DNA of 64,000 nt from Gossypium raimondii (GCF_025698545.1 NC_068569.1:3224001-3288000), one strand, 5' to 3'. Shown: positions 24,360-34,779, counted from the stretch's first letter. Notes: generated by a model not told the origin, from the letters alone. Made by a program: numbers and translations.

Positions 24360-24792
24360 GAGGTGCTCATGGGCCGGGCTGGGTTCGGGTCAGGCCCATA
24401 AAAAATTTCGACCCGGTTCTTAGGACTGGGTCCGGATCGGCCTAAAATATGAGCCTAAAATTTTGCCCAGGCCTGGCCCGGGAAAAAATCATAAACCCGG
24501 GCCTAGCCCGGCCCATTTTTTTAATAAATACTAAAAATTTATTTTAAAAATTAAAAAAAATTTAAAAATATTTTAAAATTAAAAAGTAATAAAAAAAGTA
24601 TTTTAAAAAAATTTTAAAATTAAAAAAATTTTAAAAAATAAATATAATTATTATATCGGGCTGGGCCGGGCCCGGGCCAAAAAAGTGGTGCCCGAGTCCC
24701 GGCATTTTTTTGCCCAAGTTCATATTTCGGGCCTATATTTTTACCCAAACTCTCCCATATTTCGGGCGGGCGGCCCGGCCCATGAGCACCTC
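24360..24792. mobile_element. MITE with GC-rich terminal inverted repeats, in the SQD1 upstream region
   Basis: A 433-bp non-coding element. Its first 20 bases, GAGGTGCTCATGGGCCGGGC, are exactly repeated in inverted form at the other end. The GC-rich arms (GGGCC/CCCGG-rich) flank an AT-rich centre of A-rich repeats. It has no coding capacity. Flanks share TCTAC but do not form a clean duplication, so the superfamily (hAT-like is one guess) is open. Two more degenerate relatives lie at about 30790-31425 and 62808-63278. The perfect ends suggest a recent insertion. Confidence 0.85.
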
Positions 24793-24920
24793 TACTGTTT
24801 TTGCTTTTCTTTTTGTGTGTGTGCATTTGGGATCCGAAATAACTTAAACGAAGCCCCGTTGAACCATCTTTGGGCTTATTAATCAAAGCCCACCTTTTAA
24901 GTAAGAGTGAGCTTTGGATT

Positions 24921-24952
24921 GGATATGCCATTTTGAAGGTTTAAGGATATTC
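24921..24952. promoter_or_regulatory. Pair of P1BS-type PHR1 sites (GGATATGC and GGATATTC)
   Basis: Two GNATATNC matches, at 24921-24928 and 24945-24952, are spaced 24 bases start to start. They lie about 750 bases upstream of the inferred SQD1 leader exon end and about 920 bases upstream of the desaturase ATG, so they could serve either gene. Confidence 0.5.
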
Positions 24953-25625
24953 TCTTTTCATGTTTTGTCTTTTAAGAACGAAAAAAACCACTTGCCAGCG
25001 TATTAATTACAATTTACAACTAGTTTCTCAGTATCTCTTTTCGGTATTACTGTGTAAACAAATATTTATTCAAACAATCTTAACTTAGCTACCTTGCAAG
25101 GATTCTATCAAATTAGTCCTATTATTAGGTCAACCAATTTACTCTTTATACTCTTTAAAACAAGCAAATAAGACTAAATTTCAACAGAGTTGTCATTTAA
25201 TGTTTAAAAATTATTATTTAATGTTTAACAAAATTAATTTTTTATAGATAGAATTTTGTTTGGACTTGAAATGAAAATGAAAATGTCATTTTTAAACAAT
25301 AAACATTAACTTGGTTACAATTTAATTATGTTTATTATTAATAAAATAATTAAAATTTTATAATGGAACAACTTAACAAATACATTTACCCTTTGCAAAC
25401 CTTTACAGTTGCATTGCGTGTGTTTTTTTTCCCGATTCCATTAATTGAGTTTTCAATTTTTTCCTTCAAATTAAAAGTCTTCTAATTTCATCCTTATTTT
25501 GAGAGTGTCAGTGTGAAGTGTGAACCCAAAGATATTTTAGTTTGTTTGCATCTCTCTTCTCAGCTTTCTATTTTTTAAAGTAAACTGTGGCGCTTCTTCA
25601 TTTTTGCTTCTTTATCTTCTTCATT

Positions 25626-25635
25626 TATATATAAG
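25626..25635 (+). promoter_or_regulatory. Probable TATA box of the delta-8 desaturase gene
   Basis: TATATATAAG lies about 240 bases before the ATG at 25873, preceded by C/T-rich sequence. The position would give a leader of roughly 200 bases. Confidence 0.5.
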
Positions 25636-25872
25636 CACCTCCTCGATTTGCTTCTCCATCATTCACACCCGTAAAGGCAAAGGCAAACCAGATAATAATT
25701 AAAAAACTACTTTTTTTTAGTGAAAGAAAACACCCAGAAAAAGCCTTTCTTTTTTTTTTTCTTTATCAGGCCATAATCATTTCACAAAGACTCCTCCTTT
25801 AATATCATAGGAAGGAAGAAAAAAACACTAAAAAGTCAGATCCCCTTCTTTGGTTCCTCGTTTCATTCTCCA

Positions 25873-27216
25873 ATGGCAGAGTCCAAGAGGTATATTTCTC
25901 AAACAGAGCTTGAAAGCCACAAAAAACCAGGAGATCTATGGATCTCTATACAGGGAAAGATCTACGATGTCACTGAATGGAGTCGAGAACACCCTGGAGG
26001 AGCACTTCCTTTGCTGAATCTGGCTGGCCAAGATGCCACCGATGCCTTTGTAGCCTATCATCCTGGCTTAGCTTGGCAATATCTTGACAAGTTCTTTACT
26101 GGGTATTATCTCAAAGATTACTCTGTCTCCGAGGTATCCAAAGATTTCAGAAAACTTGCTGCCGAGTTTTCAAAAATGGGTCTTTTTGAAAAGAAGGAGC
26201 ACGGGACAGGCATTTTGCTTTGCATTATAGCATTGCTGTTTTCTATCAGTGTTTACGGTGTTTTATGCTCTAACAGCGCTTTGGTGCATCTCCTTTCGGG
26301 TGCTTTACTGGGATTCTCATGGATACAGAGTGGGTGGATTGGACATGATTCTGGGCATTACCAAGTTATGTCAAGCAGAAAATTCAACAGGGTTGCTCAG
26401 ATCCTTACTGGGAATTGCCTTGCAGGGATCAGTATTGGTTGGTGGAAATGGAACCACAATGCTCACCACATTGCTTGTAACAGTCTCGAATTCGATCCAG
26501 ACCTTCAACACATGCCAATATTCGCGGTATCTTCAAAGCTTTTTAGTTCACTCACATCTTATTTCTACGAAAGGAAGATGAATTTTGATTCCATTGCTAG
26601 GTTCTTGGTTAGTTACCAGCACTGGACATTTTATCCTGTAATGTGTTTTGCTAGGATCAATCTATTTGCACAGTCTTTCCTTTTCTTGTTTTCTAAGAGG
26701 AAGGTACCAAATAGGGGTCAAGAGATTTTGGGGATTCTTGTTTATTGGACTTGGTTTCCCCTACTAGTTTCTTGTTTGCCTAATTGGGGTGAGAGATTAA
26801 TGTTTGTGGTTGCCAGTTTTTCTGTAACTGGTATCCAACATGTTCAGTTCTGTTTGAACCATTTCTCTTCTAGTGTTTATGTTGGACCACCTAGTGGAAA
26901 CAATTGGTTTGAGAAGCAAACTGATGGGACACTTGATATAGTATGTTCATCATGGATGGATTGGTTCCATGGTGGTTTACAGTTCCAGATTGAGCACCAT
27001 TTGTTTCCAAGGTTGCCAAGGTGCCATCTCAGGAAAGTTTCCCCATTCGTTCAGGAGCTATGCAAGAAACACAACTTACAGTACGATACCGCTTCGTTTT
27101 GGAAGGCTAATGTAATGACGATCGAGACTCTTCGATCAGCAGCCTTGCAGGCGAGGATTCTCAGCAATCCAATTCCAAAGAACTTAGTGTGGGAAGCAGT
27201 AAACACTCATGGTTGA
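25873..27216 (+). CDS. SLD: Delta(8) sphingolipid long-chain-base desaturase
   Basis: Intronless gene for a 447-residue front-end desaturase (Arabidopsis SLD1 is 449). The N-terminal cytochrome b5 domain has the heme motif HPGG at residues 40-43 and a second heme histidine at His63. The membrane desaturase domain has all three histidine boxes: HDSGH (158-162), HNAHH (195-199) and the front-end form QIEHH (372-376), where Gln replaces the usual first His. Hydrophobic segments lie around 114-150, 254-275, 283-301 and 308-325. The enzyme introduces the delta-8 double bond into phytosphingosine/sphinganine of glucosylceramides and GIPCs in the ER. The start is the first ATG after a CT-rich leader. 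Delta-6 acyl desaturases share this architecture, but the overall sequence fits SLD. Confidence 0.95.
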   Translation: MAESKRYISQTELESHKKPGDLWISIQGKIYDVTEWSREHPGGALPLLNLAGQDATDAFVAYHPGLAWQYLDKFFTGYYLKDYSVSEVSKDFRKLAAEFSKMGLFEKKEHGTGILLCIIALLFSISVYGVLCSNSALVHLLSGALLGFSWIQSGWIGHDSGHYQVMSSRKFNRVAQILTGNCLAGISIGWWKWNHNAHHIACNSLEFDPDLQHMPIFAVSSKLFSSLTSYFYERKMNFDSIARFLVSYQHWTFYPVMCFARINLFAQSFLFLFSKRKVPNRGQEILGILVYWTWFPLLVSCLPNWGERLMFVVASFSVTGIQHVQFCLNHFSSSVYVGPPSGNNWFEKQTDGTLDIVCSSWMDWFHGGLQFQIEHHLFPRLPRCHLRKVSPFVQELCKKHNLQYDTASFWKANVMTIETLRSAALQARILSNPIPKNLVWEAVNTHG

Positions 27217-29074
27217 GATGGAACTGCATGTGAGTGAATCAGCTTATGTTTGTTATGACTGTAGGTCTTAAAAGTTGTGTACTGATTCCAGTAGACTGAT
27301 ATAAAAATTTTCCTCCATTCGTGCTCTCAGGTGCAGTGAGGGCATTAGTTGGATGTAAAATATTGCATTTAATTTAGTGGTTTTGTTTGGATAGTAATAT
27401 TGTTTTGAGGCTATGGTCCTCTCTCTATGAATGTTTTGAGAATTTGGTATGGATGTAATATTTGCTGGCTTTTTTCAAGTCAATGTGGAATTTGAAGATG
27501 TGTTGTTTTTCAAGGCTTTTCTTTGATTGGGTTTCTTCGTACATTTTATCCCTTCAGAATGCTGCTTGTTTTGCTTTTTTACAAGCAGGAATGGCAAGTT
27601 GTGCTTTGTATGTTCCCCCAATAAACGGACAGCTCCGTTATGAAGAATTGGACCTTGAAACCAGCCTTGGCAGCCTAGAACAAGGGCATTTTTCTCTTGA
27701 GCTGCAAGCCTGGCTGGCTCCTCCACATGTAATAAGCCACAAGGGAAGAAACCAGTGTGTAATGCTTATTGGTTAATAATACAGGACAGATATGAGAGAA
27801 GTTCAACAGCCCAAGCTGACATTTTTCAAGGCAGATATTTAGCCCACCTCCAAATGCAAGGTCCAGAAATAAGGCCTAGATTACAAGAAAAAAATCTAAC
27901 CCAAGCTGACATATCCTATACTATCACGTAAGATGTATTTGTTCTCCATCTCCAATAGTAAAATTTATAGATCTGAAATCTTTTTTTTTTAACATACCAA
28001 TGACCTTGAATCCAAAATAAACATTAATCTCGAGTTTAATTTCTAAATAATTCAGCACTTAATATTTAAAAAAAATCAAAATGGTCCCAATCCATACTTT
28101 GGTGGTCAAGTTGGGTGGGAATTGAGCACCAAACTTGTAATGAAAAGTCTGCAAACATTTGATAAATTTCCAATAGCATAGTAAGAAAAGATTTGTAGTG
28201 ATTTATAGTGAAATTGAATCTTACAAGGATGAAATTAGAATTAATGATGGGTTATGTTACTCTTTTTATTGGACAATATTCCATTGAGAGTAAGACAGTG
28301 GTTACAGTATGCGGAATTCCCGACGTTGAAAACCATGGTTAAATTGCACCGACAAAACGTTTATGGAAGCCCATGTTGTTTGAAAAGCTTTATCCGCATT
28401 TTGAATTCAGATTTCACGGAAACCAAAATTAGAATCCATTGATTTCAGCAACCTTTTTAAGACATTTGAGCTGGATTATTCTATCATTAAAAAGATAATC
28501 ATCAAATTTGATACCCTGATTCACCAACCAATATCAAACCCTCCTTTTTTACTTGAAAAAATAATAGCCAAAGCAAAAGTTGAATCCTTTATCATCCGTT
28601 ACCCTCCTCGATGCCGCTTCACACTTTCGTTGTCTTCCTATATTCTCAAAGAGCCAAAAACTATCACTTTATTGTACAATTTCTTTAAACAAAGTTCTCG
28701 ACAATAGAGCTTGTCAGTTGCTAAAGTAAGATACCAGTAATGGTGGAAATGAAATGAAATTTCCATAATTATTGATAGTAATTCTTTCAAGGTATTATAA
28801 TGCATTCATGAAATAAATAAAATTGAAAAAACACCAGAGCAGCAAAGCTATATAAAAATCTTTAAACAAAACTAGTTTCACCATCTTCATCTCTCTTTCC
28901 TAAATCTAATGACCCTCCATTGATTCTTTGATTTGTTTCATAATTTCCTTTTACAAACACAAAAATAGAAGTTATTTAAAAAAAATCAAAAGCATTGAAA
29001 AAAGTAAAAAATGAAAAGAAAAAAAATACATGTAAATAAAAATATTTGGGATTTGAGACTTTGTGATTGAGTTC
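27217..29074. other. Intergenic, convergent 3' flanks of SLD and the LEA_2 gene
   Basis: About 1.9 kb without a supportable gene. The first few hundred bases are probably the SLD 3' UTR, and the last about 150 bases the 3' UTR of the leftward LEA_2 gene. Short open frames at 27462-27776 and 28254-28442 have no recognisable features. Confidence 0.5.
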
Positions 29075-29899
29075 TTAAAAAGTCCATCTCCAGATCTTGA
29101 TTCGGAGATCAACCTTACACTTGGCTCCAGAAACATTTGCCAGCGATGGCGATTTACCTTTTGGCAGGACCCCTTTAACCCCATCACACGAAACCCTGAT
29201 CCCAACTTTCTTGCTCTTCAATCCACCCATTTTCACTGTCACTTTAGTATCCATCTGAACTTTCAACAAGATCCCATTCTTCTTCTTCAAATCCGGTCTC
29301 AAATTGTTGACCGTCTCTGCATCTAGATCAATTGATGTCGTTACCACCACCCCTTTGAAAGTTGTCTCGTTTTTGCTGTTACTCACGAAAGCGGGTAATG
29401 TCCCGTTGCCTATAAAAACATCACTGTTGCTCGACACGCATGAAACGACGAAAGGGTCGTAAGAGAAGGAAAGGTGGGAGTTGGGGTTTTTGGAGGAAAT
29501 GGTTAAGTTGAAAAGGGTTGACAGATGGGAGGAAGAGGAATCGCCGGTGGTTGTTAAGTTCAAGCGGTGGATACGGAGGGAAGCAAGGGTAAACGAAGGT
29601 CGATTAGGGCGGTAAAGGACGTAAAACACGGAACCAGCTATGGCTACCAAAAGAGCAAGGATGAGAATTATAAGGATAGTCCAGAAACAGCAGCAGCAAC
29701 AATAGTTCCGCCGTGGACGGTGGCGACGGGGATAGGGTTGTGGACGGTAAGGTGGACGAGAAGTTGGATTATAAAGGTGGGATTTTGTCGTGCCACCGTT
29801 GGCTGTTGTACCATTCATATTCACTGGAGCTCCGCCGTTGACAGCAGGCGGAACCGCCGTAGCGGCTGGCTTGGCGGAAGGGAAGACTTTCTCCGACAT
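29075..29899 (-). CDS. NDR1/HIN1-like (NHL) LEA_2-domain membrane protein
   Basis: Single-exon gene for 274 residues. A Pro/Arg-rich cytosolic N-terminus (residues 1-65, with PYRPQPYPRRHRPRR) leads to a Cys cluster (CCCCC at 67-71) and one transmembrane segment (about 72-96, LIILILALLVAIAG). Then YRPNRPSF opens the LEA_2 domain, which contains the SKNPNSHLSFSYD segment typical of NHL proteins. Several N-glycosylation sequons (NLTT, NLTI, NGT, NET) follow. The family sits in the plasma membrane with the C-terminal domain outside. NDR1 takes part in NB-LRR-triggered resistance and membrane-cell wall adhesion, while other members respond to osmotic stress. The closest type is probably NHL6/NHL25-like, which I cannot fix from sequence alone. 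Confidence 0.92.
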   Translation of the reverse strand: MSEKVFPSAKPAATAVPPAVNGGAPVNMNGTTANGGTTKSHLYNPTSRPPYRPQPYPRRHRPRRNYCCCCCFWTILIILILALLVAIAGSVFYVLYRPNRPSFTLASLRIHRLNLTTTGDSSSSHLSTLFNLTISSKNPNSHLSFSYDPFVVSCVSSNSDVFIGNGTLPAFVSNSKNETTFKGVVVTTSIDLDAETVNNLRPDLKKKNGILLKVQMDTKVTVKMGGLKSKKVGIRVSCDGVKGVLPKGKSPSLANVSGAKCKVDLRIKIWRWTF

Positions 29900-32524
29900 T
29901 ATGAAAAACGCAGTATGGAAAGCCTTTGGAAGAGAGACAACGAAAGATTAGATTTGTAAAAAGAGGAGAGAGAGTGAATGTGAGGAGAAGAATCGAGGGG
30001 AAAAGAAAGATACTCTCCACCCAAAGTGGATGTTTCCACTTCACCAGATTTAGATTTACAACCCAAACATATAACCATACGAATACCAATATATTTAAAT
30101 TTATATAAATATATAATCTTTTATTCCAATATAAAATTATTAGATCCAGACATCTTACACGTTGATTATGTTTGTTAATTAATTTACAGTAGCTATGTCC
30201 AGATAAATTTTAGTAATGAAATTATTATTATGGAAGAAATGATTAATTAAGGAATATTGCTTGGACCACTTAAATCTGGATTTGATTCCTTTGATTTCGT
30301 CTGTTAAGGCAAGAATCAAATGTTGACAAAATGAACTTTTGTTATTAACTGTAAAAAGATGAACAGTACATTATTTTTAAACTGTGTAAAAAGTTTGTTG
30401 GTAAAGTAAATTTTTTTAAAAAAATGAAATAAATAAATTGGGAGAATGTCCTCCAAAAGCCACCGACAATGTCGAGTTTGTTGAAAAAAAAAAGGTTCAA
30501 AAATTAATTAGTTGTTAATTAATTTAAAATTCGAGTAATTGCTCCATTAACTGGAGGGTCGTTAAATAATTCGCTAATTGATTTTATAAAATTTAAGAAA
30601 GGATTGGGCTGACGCAATTTTGGTTATGATCCAATATTTGATATCCAAATGTATAAATCAATTAGGTTTTGATTCAGAAAATTAGGATGAAATGATGAAA
30701 TTTGTACTTTCCTGATTGGATTACATCTGTCAACACATTGGATCCTTTATCAAATATAATAATATTTCTATTCTTTAATTTTAATTTTAACTCAGACTTG
30801 TGTATGAGTCAGGTCAGATTTGGTTTGAGCTGGATTCTATCAAAATTTTAGGCTCAATTGATAAGTTTGGGTTTTGTTTAGCCTAAAAATGGGTTTAAAT
30901 TTTTTTTCAAGCTTAACCTGAATAAAAAATATTAAAACTTGGACTCGGTCAGGCCATATTAATTTTTTAAAATTTTATTTTTATATAAAAATTAAAAATA
31001 TATAATACACCAAATATTCTGAAAATATTAAAATAAATATTTCAGACAAATTTTAAAAAATTAAAAATAATTATACTTAAATAACATTAAGATAAATATA
31101 ATTTAACAAGAAAATACTTCTAAAATAATAGTAAAATTAACAATTGAACAAGTGTTGTACAATATTCAACTATTAACAACAAAATAATAGTAATATAATA
31201 ATGAAATTGTAACAAAACAATCATAAAAAAGTGGGAAAACAACAGCAAAACAACAGAATTTTTATTTATTGCAAATTCAAGCTAGGCCAGAGAATCTTAC
31301 TCGAGGCTCAATCCATTTTTTAAGTGGATCTTATTTTTTTGCCTAATCTCATTTTTTGGGCTTATATTTTTTTCAAACTCTTATTTTTCAGTCCCCACCA
31401 ATTGACAATTTTAGACTCTACCTATATTGTTATTTAAAATTAATCTTAAAGGGCAAATTTTACTTTTGGAGACAAACAAATCAAAATTAATCTTCTTGAT
31501 TAAGTAATTTTTGAACGGATTTAAAAACATATAAATAATTATTGAAAGAACAAAAATTAGGGGTATATTTATATAAATTTAATTATTATTAGTTCATACT
31601 TGCTACTTGAAATAGTTAAATATGCTTTATTATTAACATTATTGTTTTTATTGACTTGAATGAATGGAGTAAACTTTGAGTTGGACACAAATGACATTTT
31701 ATTATTAACGCGTCAAGGCATGGGGAAGGAGCCAATAGGCAATAAGAAAATCCAACTCATCTTTCCTGCTTGACTTTTCTTTCTCCTCTTTCTAAACTAG
31801 AGGCATTAATATTGTTGGTTTTCCAGATTTTGAAAGTATATACTCGGTAAGTGTGTGTATATATAGTTTGAGTTTAAATTTTATTGTACGTCTGTGTATT
31901 GTTTATGATTATACATTCCTAGCTTCTAATTTATGTTAAATAATATTTTGAATTAAAATTTTATGAATAAAAAATAGTATAAGTTTAGAAATTTAATTTG
32001 ATTTAACTTCAATTTTAATCAAAATTTCGAATTTAATTTGACTATTGAAAATCAAAACTTCTAGATTAAATGATAAAAAAAATGATTTCGGTTCAACTAA
32101 TATTTTAACTTTGTGTTTTTTTTTTCGAATTTGAGTGCAAAATTATGATTTATAATTAATTTATGAACATCTAGAAAAATTAATAAAAAGCAGAATGTCA
32201 AAATTCGAATAAGTTATATTTGGAAGTAGAAGTTAGTCATGCTAATAATGTGCCTTTTAGGCACATGCATATGAAGCATAGGCATGTGAGTAATTAGTAA
32301 AACAAGGTAATGGGCATGACCAGTCGATAAATTTGTCCGAATCAACAACCAGTTTGCATGTGAAAAAACATAAGTATGTTTGTTATCTAAACACGCTTCT
32401 CATCCTATATATGCATGTGCCACGAAATTCTCTATTCCCATTATCATCACTTTTTCTCCAAACAAAATCAATCATGATCACATCTATTACTAAGTGATGT
32501 CAATACAATACTTCTTTTTAAACA
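29900..32524. other. Intergenic with degenerate repeats
   Basis: The 5' flank of the LEA_2 gene is followed by very AT-rich sequence. A decayed relative of the MITE at 24360 occupies roughly 30790-31425. No supportable gene lies here. Confidence 0.5.
30790..31425. mobile_element. Degenerate relative of the 24360 MITE family
   Basis: Shows the same order as the intact copy. First a left part with GAGTCAGGTCAG and GCTCAATTGATAAG, then an AT-rich middle, then a right part with GGGCTTATATTTTTTTCAAAC. The last matches the intact element's right arm (GGGCCTATATTTTTACCCAAAC) closely. GC-rich arms have drifted to A/T, and ends are uncertain by about 20 bases. Confidence 0.6.
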
Positions 32525-32533
32525 CGAAATTTG
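32525..32533 (+). repeat. Target-site duplication of the short Mutator element, left copy
   Basis: CGAAATTTG is repeated exactly at 33412-33420 on the other side of the element, giving a 9-bp duplication. Confidence 0.9.
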
Positions 32534-33411
32534 AGGGCAATTCATAAAAAAAAAAACTTTTTTTTTTAAATTACCGAAATGGGCCCGGTATTTTATTATT
32601 TACCGGAATGGGTCTTTTTCGGCAAATCACGTCCATGTCAGCGCAATGTCAGGGGACGTGCCAGGAAATCGCGGCCACGTCAGCGCGCTTTGCTTACGTG
32701 GTAACAAATCGCCCCCTCGTGGACGCGATTTGTCCCCGCGCGTGAATAGTGCAACGGTAAAAAAAAACTATAAATACTCCCCTACCCTTCTTTTCACAAA
32801 CTAATCCTCTCTCAAATTTCCTCTCAATTTCCAGGACCCACTATAGCAAAAGCGCGTCCACGAGGGCACGATTTCACAAATTCTTCTCAAATAACATCCT
32901 GCTATAAGTGATTTTATACTATTTGCTCAGAAACGTCAACTCGAAATTATTTATTCCAGGACCTACTATAGCAAAAGCGCGTCCACGAGGCCGCGATTTC
33001 ACAAATTATTATCAAACAGCATCCTGCTAGAAGCGATTTTATACTATTTGCTTAGAAACATCAACTCGAAATTATTTTTTCAGGACCTACTGTAGTAAAA
33101 GCACGTAAACGTGGGCGCGACTTATTTGTTTACTTTTTTTCTACAAAACCCTAAAAACCCTAAACCCTAAAATCTAAAAACCTAATGTGAGAAAAACGGG
33201 CAAATCGCGTCCCCCATAACGTGCTACGTCAGGAAATCGCGGCCACGTCAGCGCGCTTTGCTGACGTGGACGCGATTTTCTGGCACGTCCCCTGACATCG
33301 CGCTGACGTGGACGCGATTTTCCAGAAAATGGCCCATTCCAGTAAATAATAAAATACCGGACCCATTTCGATAAATTTATAAAAAAATTAAGCTTTTATT
33401 AGTAAATTGGT
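32534..33411. mobile_element. Non-autonomous Mutator-like element (878 bp), derivative of the 8711-12881 family
   Basis: Flanked by a perfect 9-bp duplication (CGAAATTTG). The TIRs share with each other and with the 4.2-kb element the blocks around TGTCAGGGGACGTG and GCGCGATGTCAGGGG. The left interior (about 32740-32830) matches the promoter end of the plant mobile domain gene of the larger element. It includes AACGGTAAAAAAAAACTATA, the TATA-like CTATAAATAC and TTTCCTCTCAATTT. The right interior has the CCCTAAA patch. Between them lie about 2.3 tandem copies of a 125-bp unit. No coding frame remains. It is inverted relative to the larger element. Confidence 0.9.
32831..33122 (+). repeat. Tandem repeat of about 125 bp inside the short Mutator element
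   Basis: Units start at 32831, 32956 and about 33080 with CCAGGACC(C/T)ACT. Each contains GCGCGTCCACGAGG, CATCCTGCTA and TCAACTCGAAATTATTT; the third is truncated. A single inverted, diverged copy lies at about 9153-9275 in the larger element. Confidence 0.85.
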
Positions 33412-33420
33412 CGAAATTTG

Positions 33421-33921
33421 AACCTTCAATTCATTTGTAATTGTATTTCTAAAGGAAATAAAGATGGGATTCTTTTTATGTCACTTTGATTAATTTTGAT
33501 TTAGTCAATAAATTTAATAATTGATAATAGTTGGTTTTAATTGATTTAATATGTAATATTTAAACGTTGATTGAGTTTTAATTGATTGATATGGGTGTTA
33601 TTGTTAATGTAGAAGAACGTGGATTTAAATGCGTTAAAGTACATTATATTCTTATTCATAGGTTGAAGAGAGATTATAATTTATTTCGTATTATGTAAAA
33701 ATTTAATATTTAAATTATTTTAAATATATTTATATTTTATTATCCTTGTGAATTTCAAACCATTAAGATTAATGAGTTTTTGAAAGATATAAATCATTTA
33801 AAAATTATTATATTATTATATTAAATACTAGAGTTATATGATATTATAATTTTGTTTACCAATTTCATATATTGAATAAAAAATTTACTTAATAATTCTA
33901 AAAATATTTACAAACATATAG
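33421..33921. other. Intergenic AT-rich stretch with a dispersed repeat
   Basis: No gene. Bases 33565-33680 contain a degenerate dispersed repeat (GAGTTTTAATTGATTGATAT, then GTGGATTTAAATGCG) with relatives near 60750-60840 and 62380-62460. Confidence 0.45.
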
Positions 33922-34546
33922 GCTTAAGGGTGTAAAAAGCCTTCAAAAAAAAAAAAAGAAGCAATTAAGCCATTGTTTCTTTTTTGCATTCAATTAGGTA
34001 CTTAAACATTCAAAATGCATTAGAAAGACCCTCAAACTTTGTCAAAAAAAGCAATTAAGCCCCTTTTTTTTTTCACTCAATACTTGAACTGCCAAAATGC
34101 ATCAAAAAGGTTTTTTGACCGTTAACTTTAATAGTTAATCGTTAAAGTTAATTGGCCCTAATTTTTTTCAATTAAAGCCACCACATGAATAACCATGGCA
34201 TGACATGTGGCAAAAAATGATAAAAAATAAAAATCAATAAAAGTTATAAAATTATAAAATTATTAAAATTTAATAAAATAATATAAAATAATTAAATTTT
34301 ATTAAAAATTAGAAAATATTTTATAAAAATCGTAAAAATTACAAAATATATAGAAATATATAAATAAATTATAAAAATGTAAAAATTATAAAAGTTATCA
34401 TACAGAACAAATTGGGGATCGTTAACTTTAACTAAAAAATTTGAGAGTCTCTTTTATATATTTTAACAGTTCAAGTACCAAATTGAGTATAAAAAATAAA
34501 TACTTCATATTTTTTTGAAAAATTTGAAGAACTTTTACACATTTAA
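33922..34546. mobile_element. MITE-like inverted-repeat element, family A copy 1
   Basis: The left end GCTTAAGGGTGTAAAAAGCC is mirrored by the right end (ACTTTTACACATTTAA, inverted). The interior has AAGCAATTAAGCC, CATTCAATT and GACCGTTAACTTTAA. A second copy of the same plan lies at 61094-61532. No coding sequence was found, and the target duplication is unclear. Confidence 0.65.
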
Positions 34547-34769
34547 ATAAAAATATATTATATATTTATCTAAACTTTTTTAAATTTGAAGAATAACCCA
34601 ATCTATTAACAATCCTACTATTTAGTGGGTTGATTTTTCCTTTTTCTGAATGGTTGGGGGATGGTTTGGGCCGTCCCTTTATGAAAATGAAACTTAAAAC
34701 AGGAAAGGATCAAAATTTGTCATACAGGCTATTAAAAAAAACTGATAAAATGGAAGAAGGTAAACATAA

Positions 34770-34779
34770 ATGTCGACAT
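34770..34779. promoter_or_regulatory. Zinc deficiency response element (ATGTCGACAT), copy 1
   Basis: A perfect match to RTGTCGACAY, the palindrome bound by F-group bZIP19/bZIP23 zinc sensors. It lies about 950 bases upstream of the main ZIP start codon, in front of the inferred leader exons. Confidence 0.85.

Larger units (their letters stand above)
24793..25872. other. Intergenic between SQD1 and the divergent delta-8 desaturase gene
   Basis: Head-to-head intergenic region. It holds two P1BS-type motifs (24921-24952), AT-rich sequence, a TATA box at 25626-25635 and a CT/T-rich 5' leader of the desaturase from about 25660. No gene is seen. Confidence 0.6.

Noticed and set aside
27462-27776. 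104-codon frame downstream of the delta-8 desaturase
   Set aside because: Falls in the probable 3' flank; no family features and contains a T-rich start.
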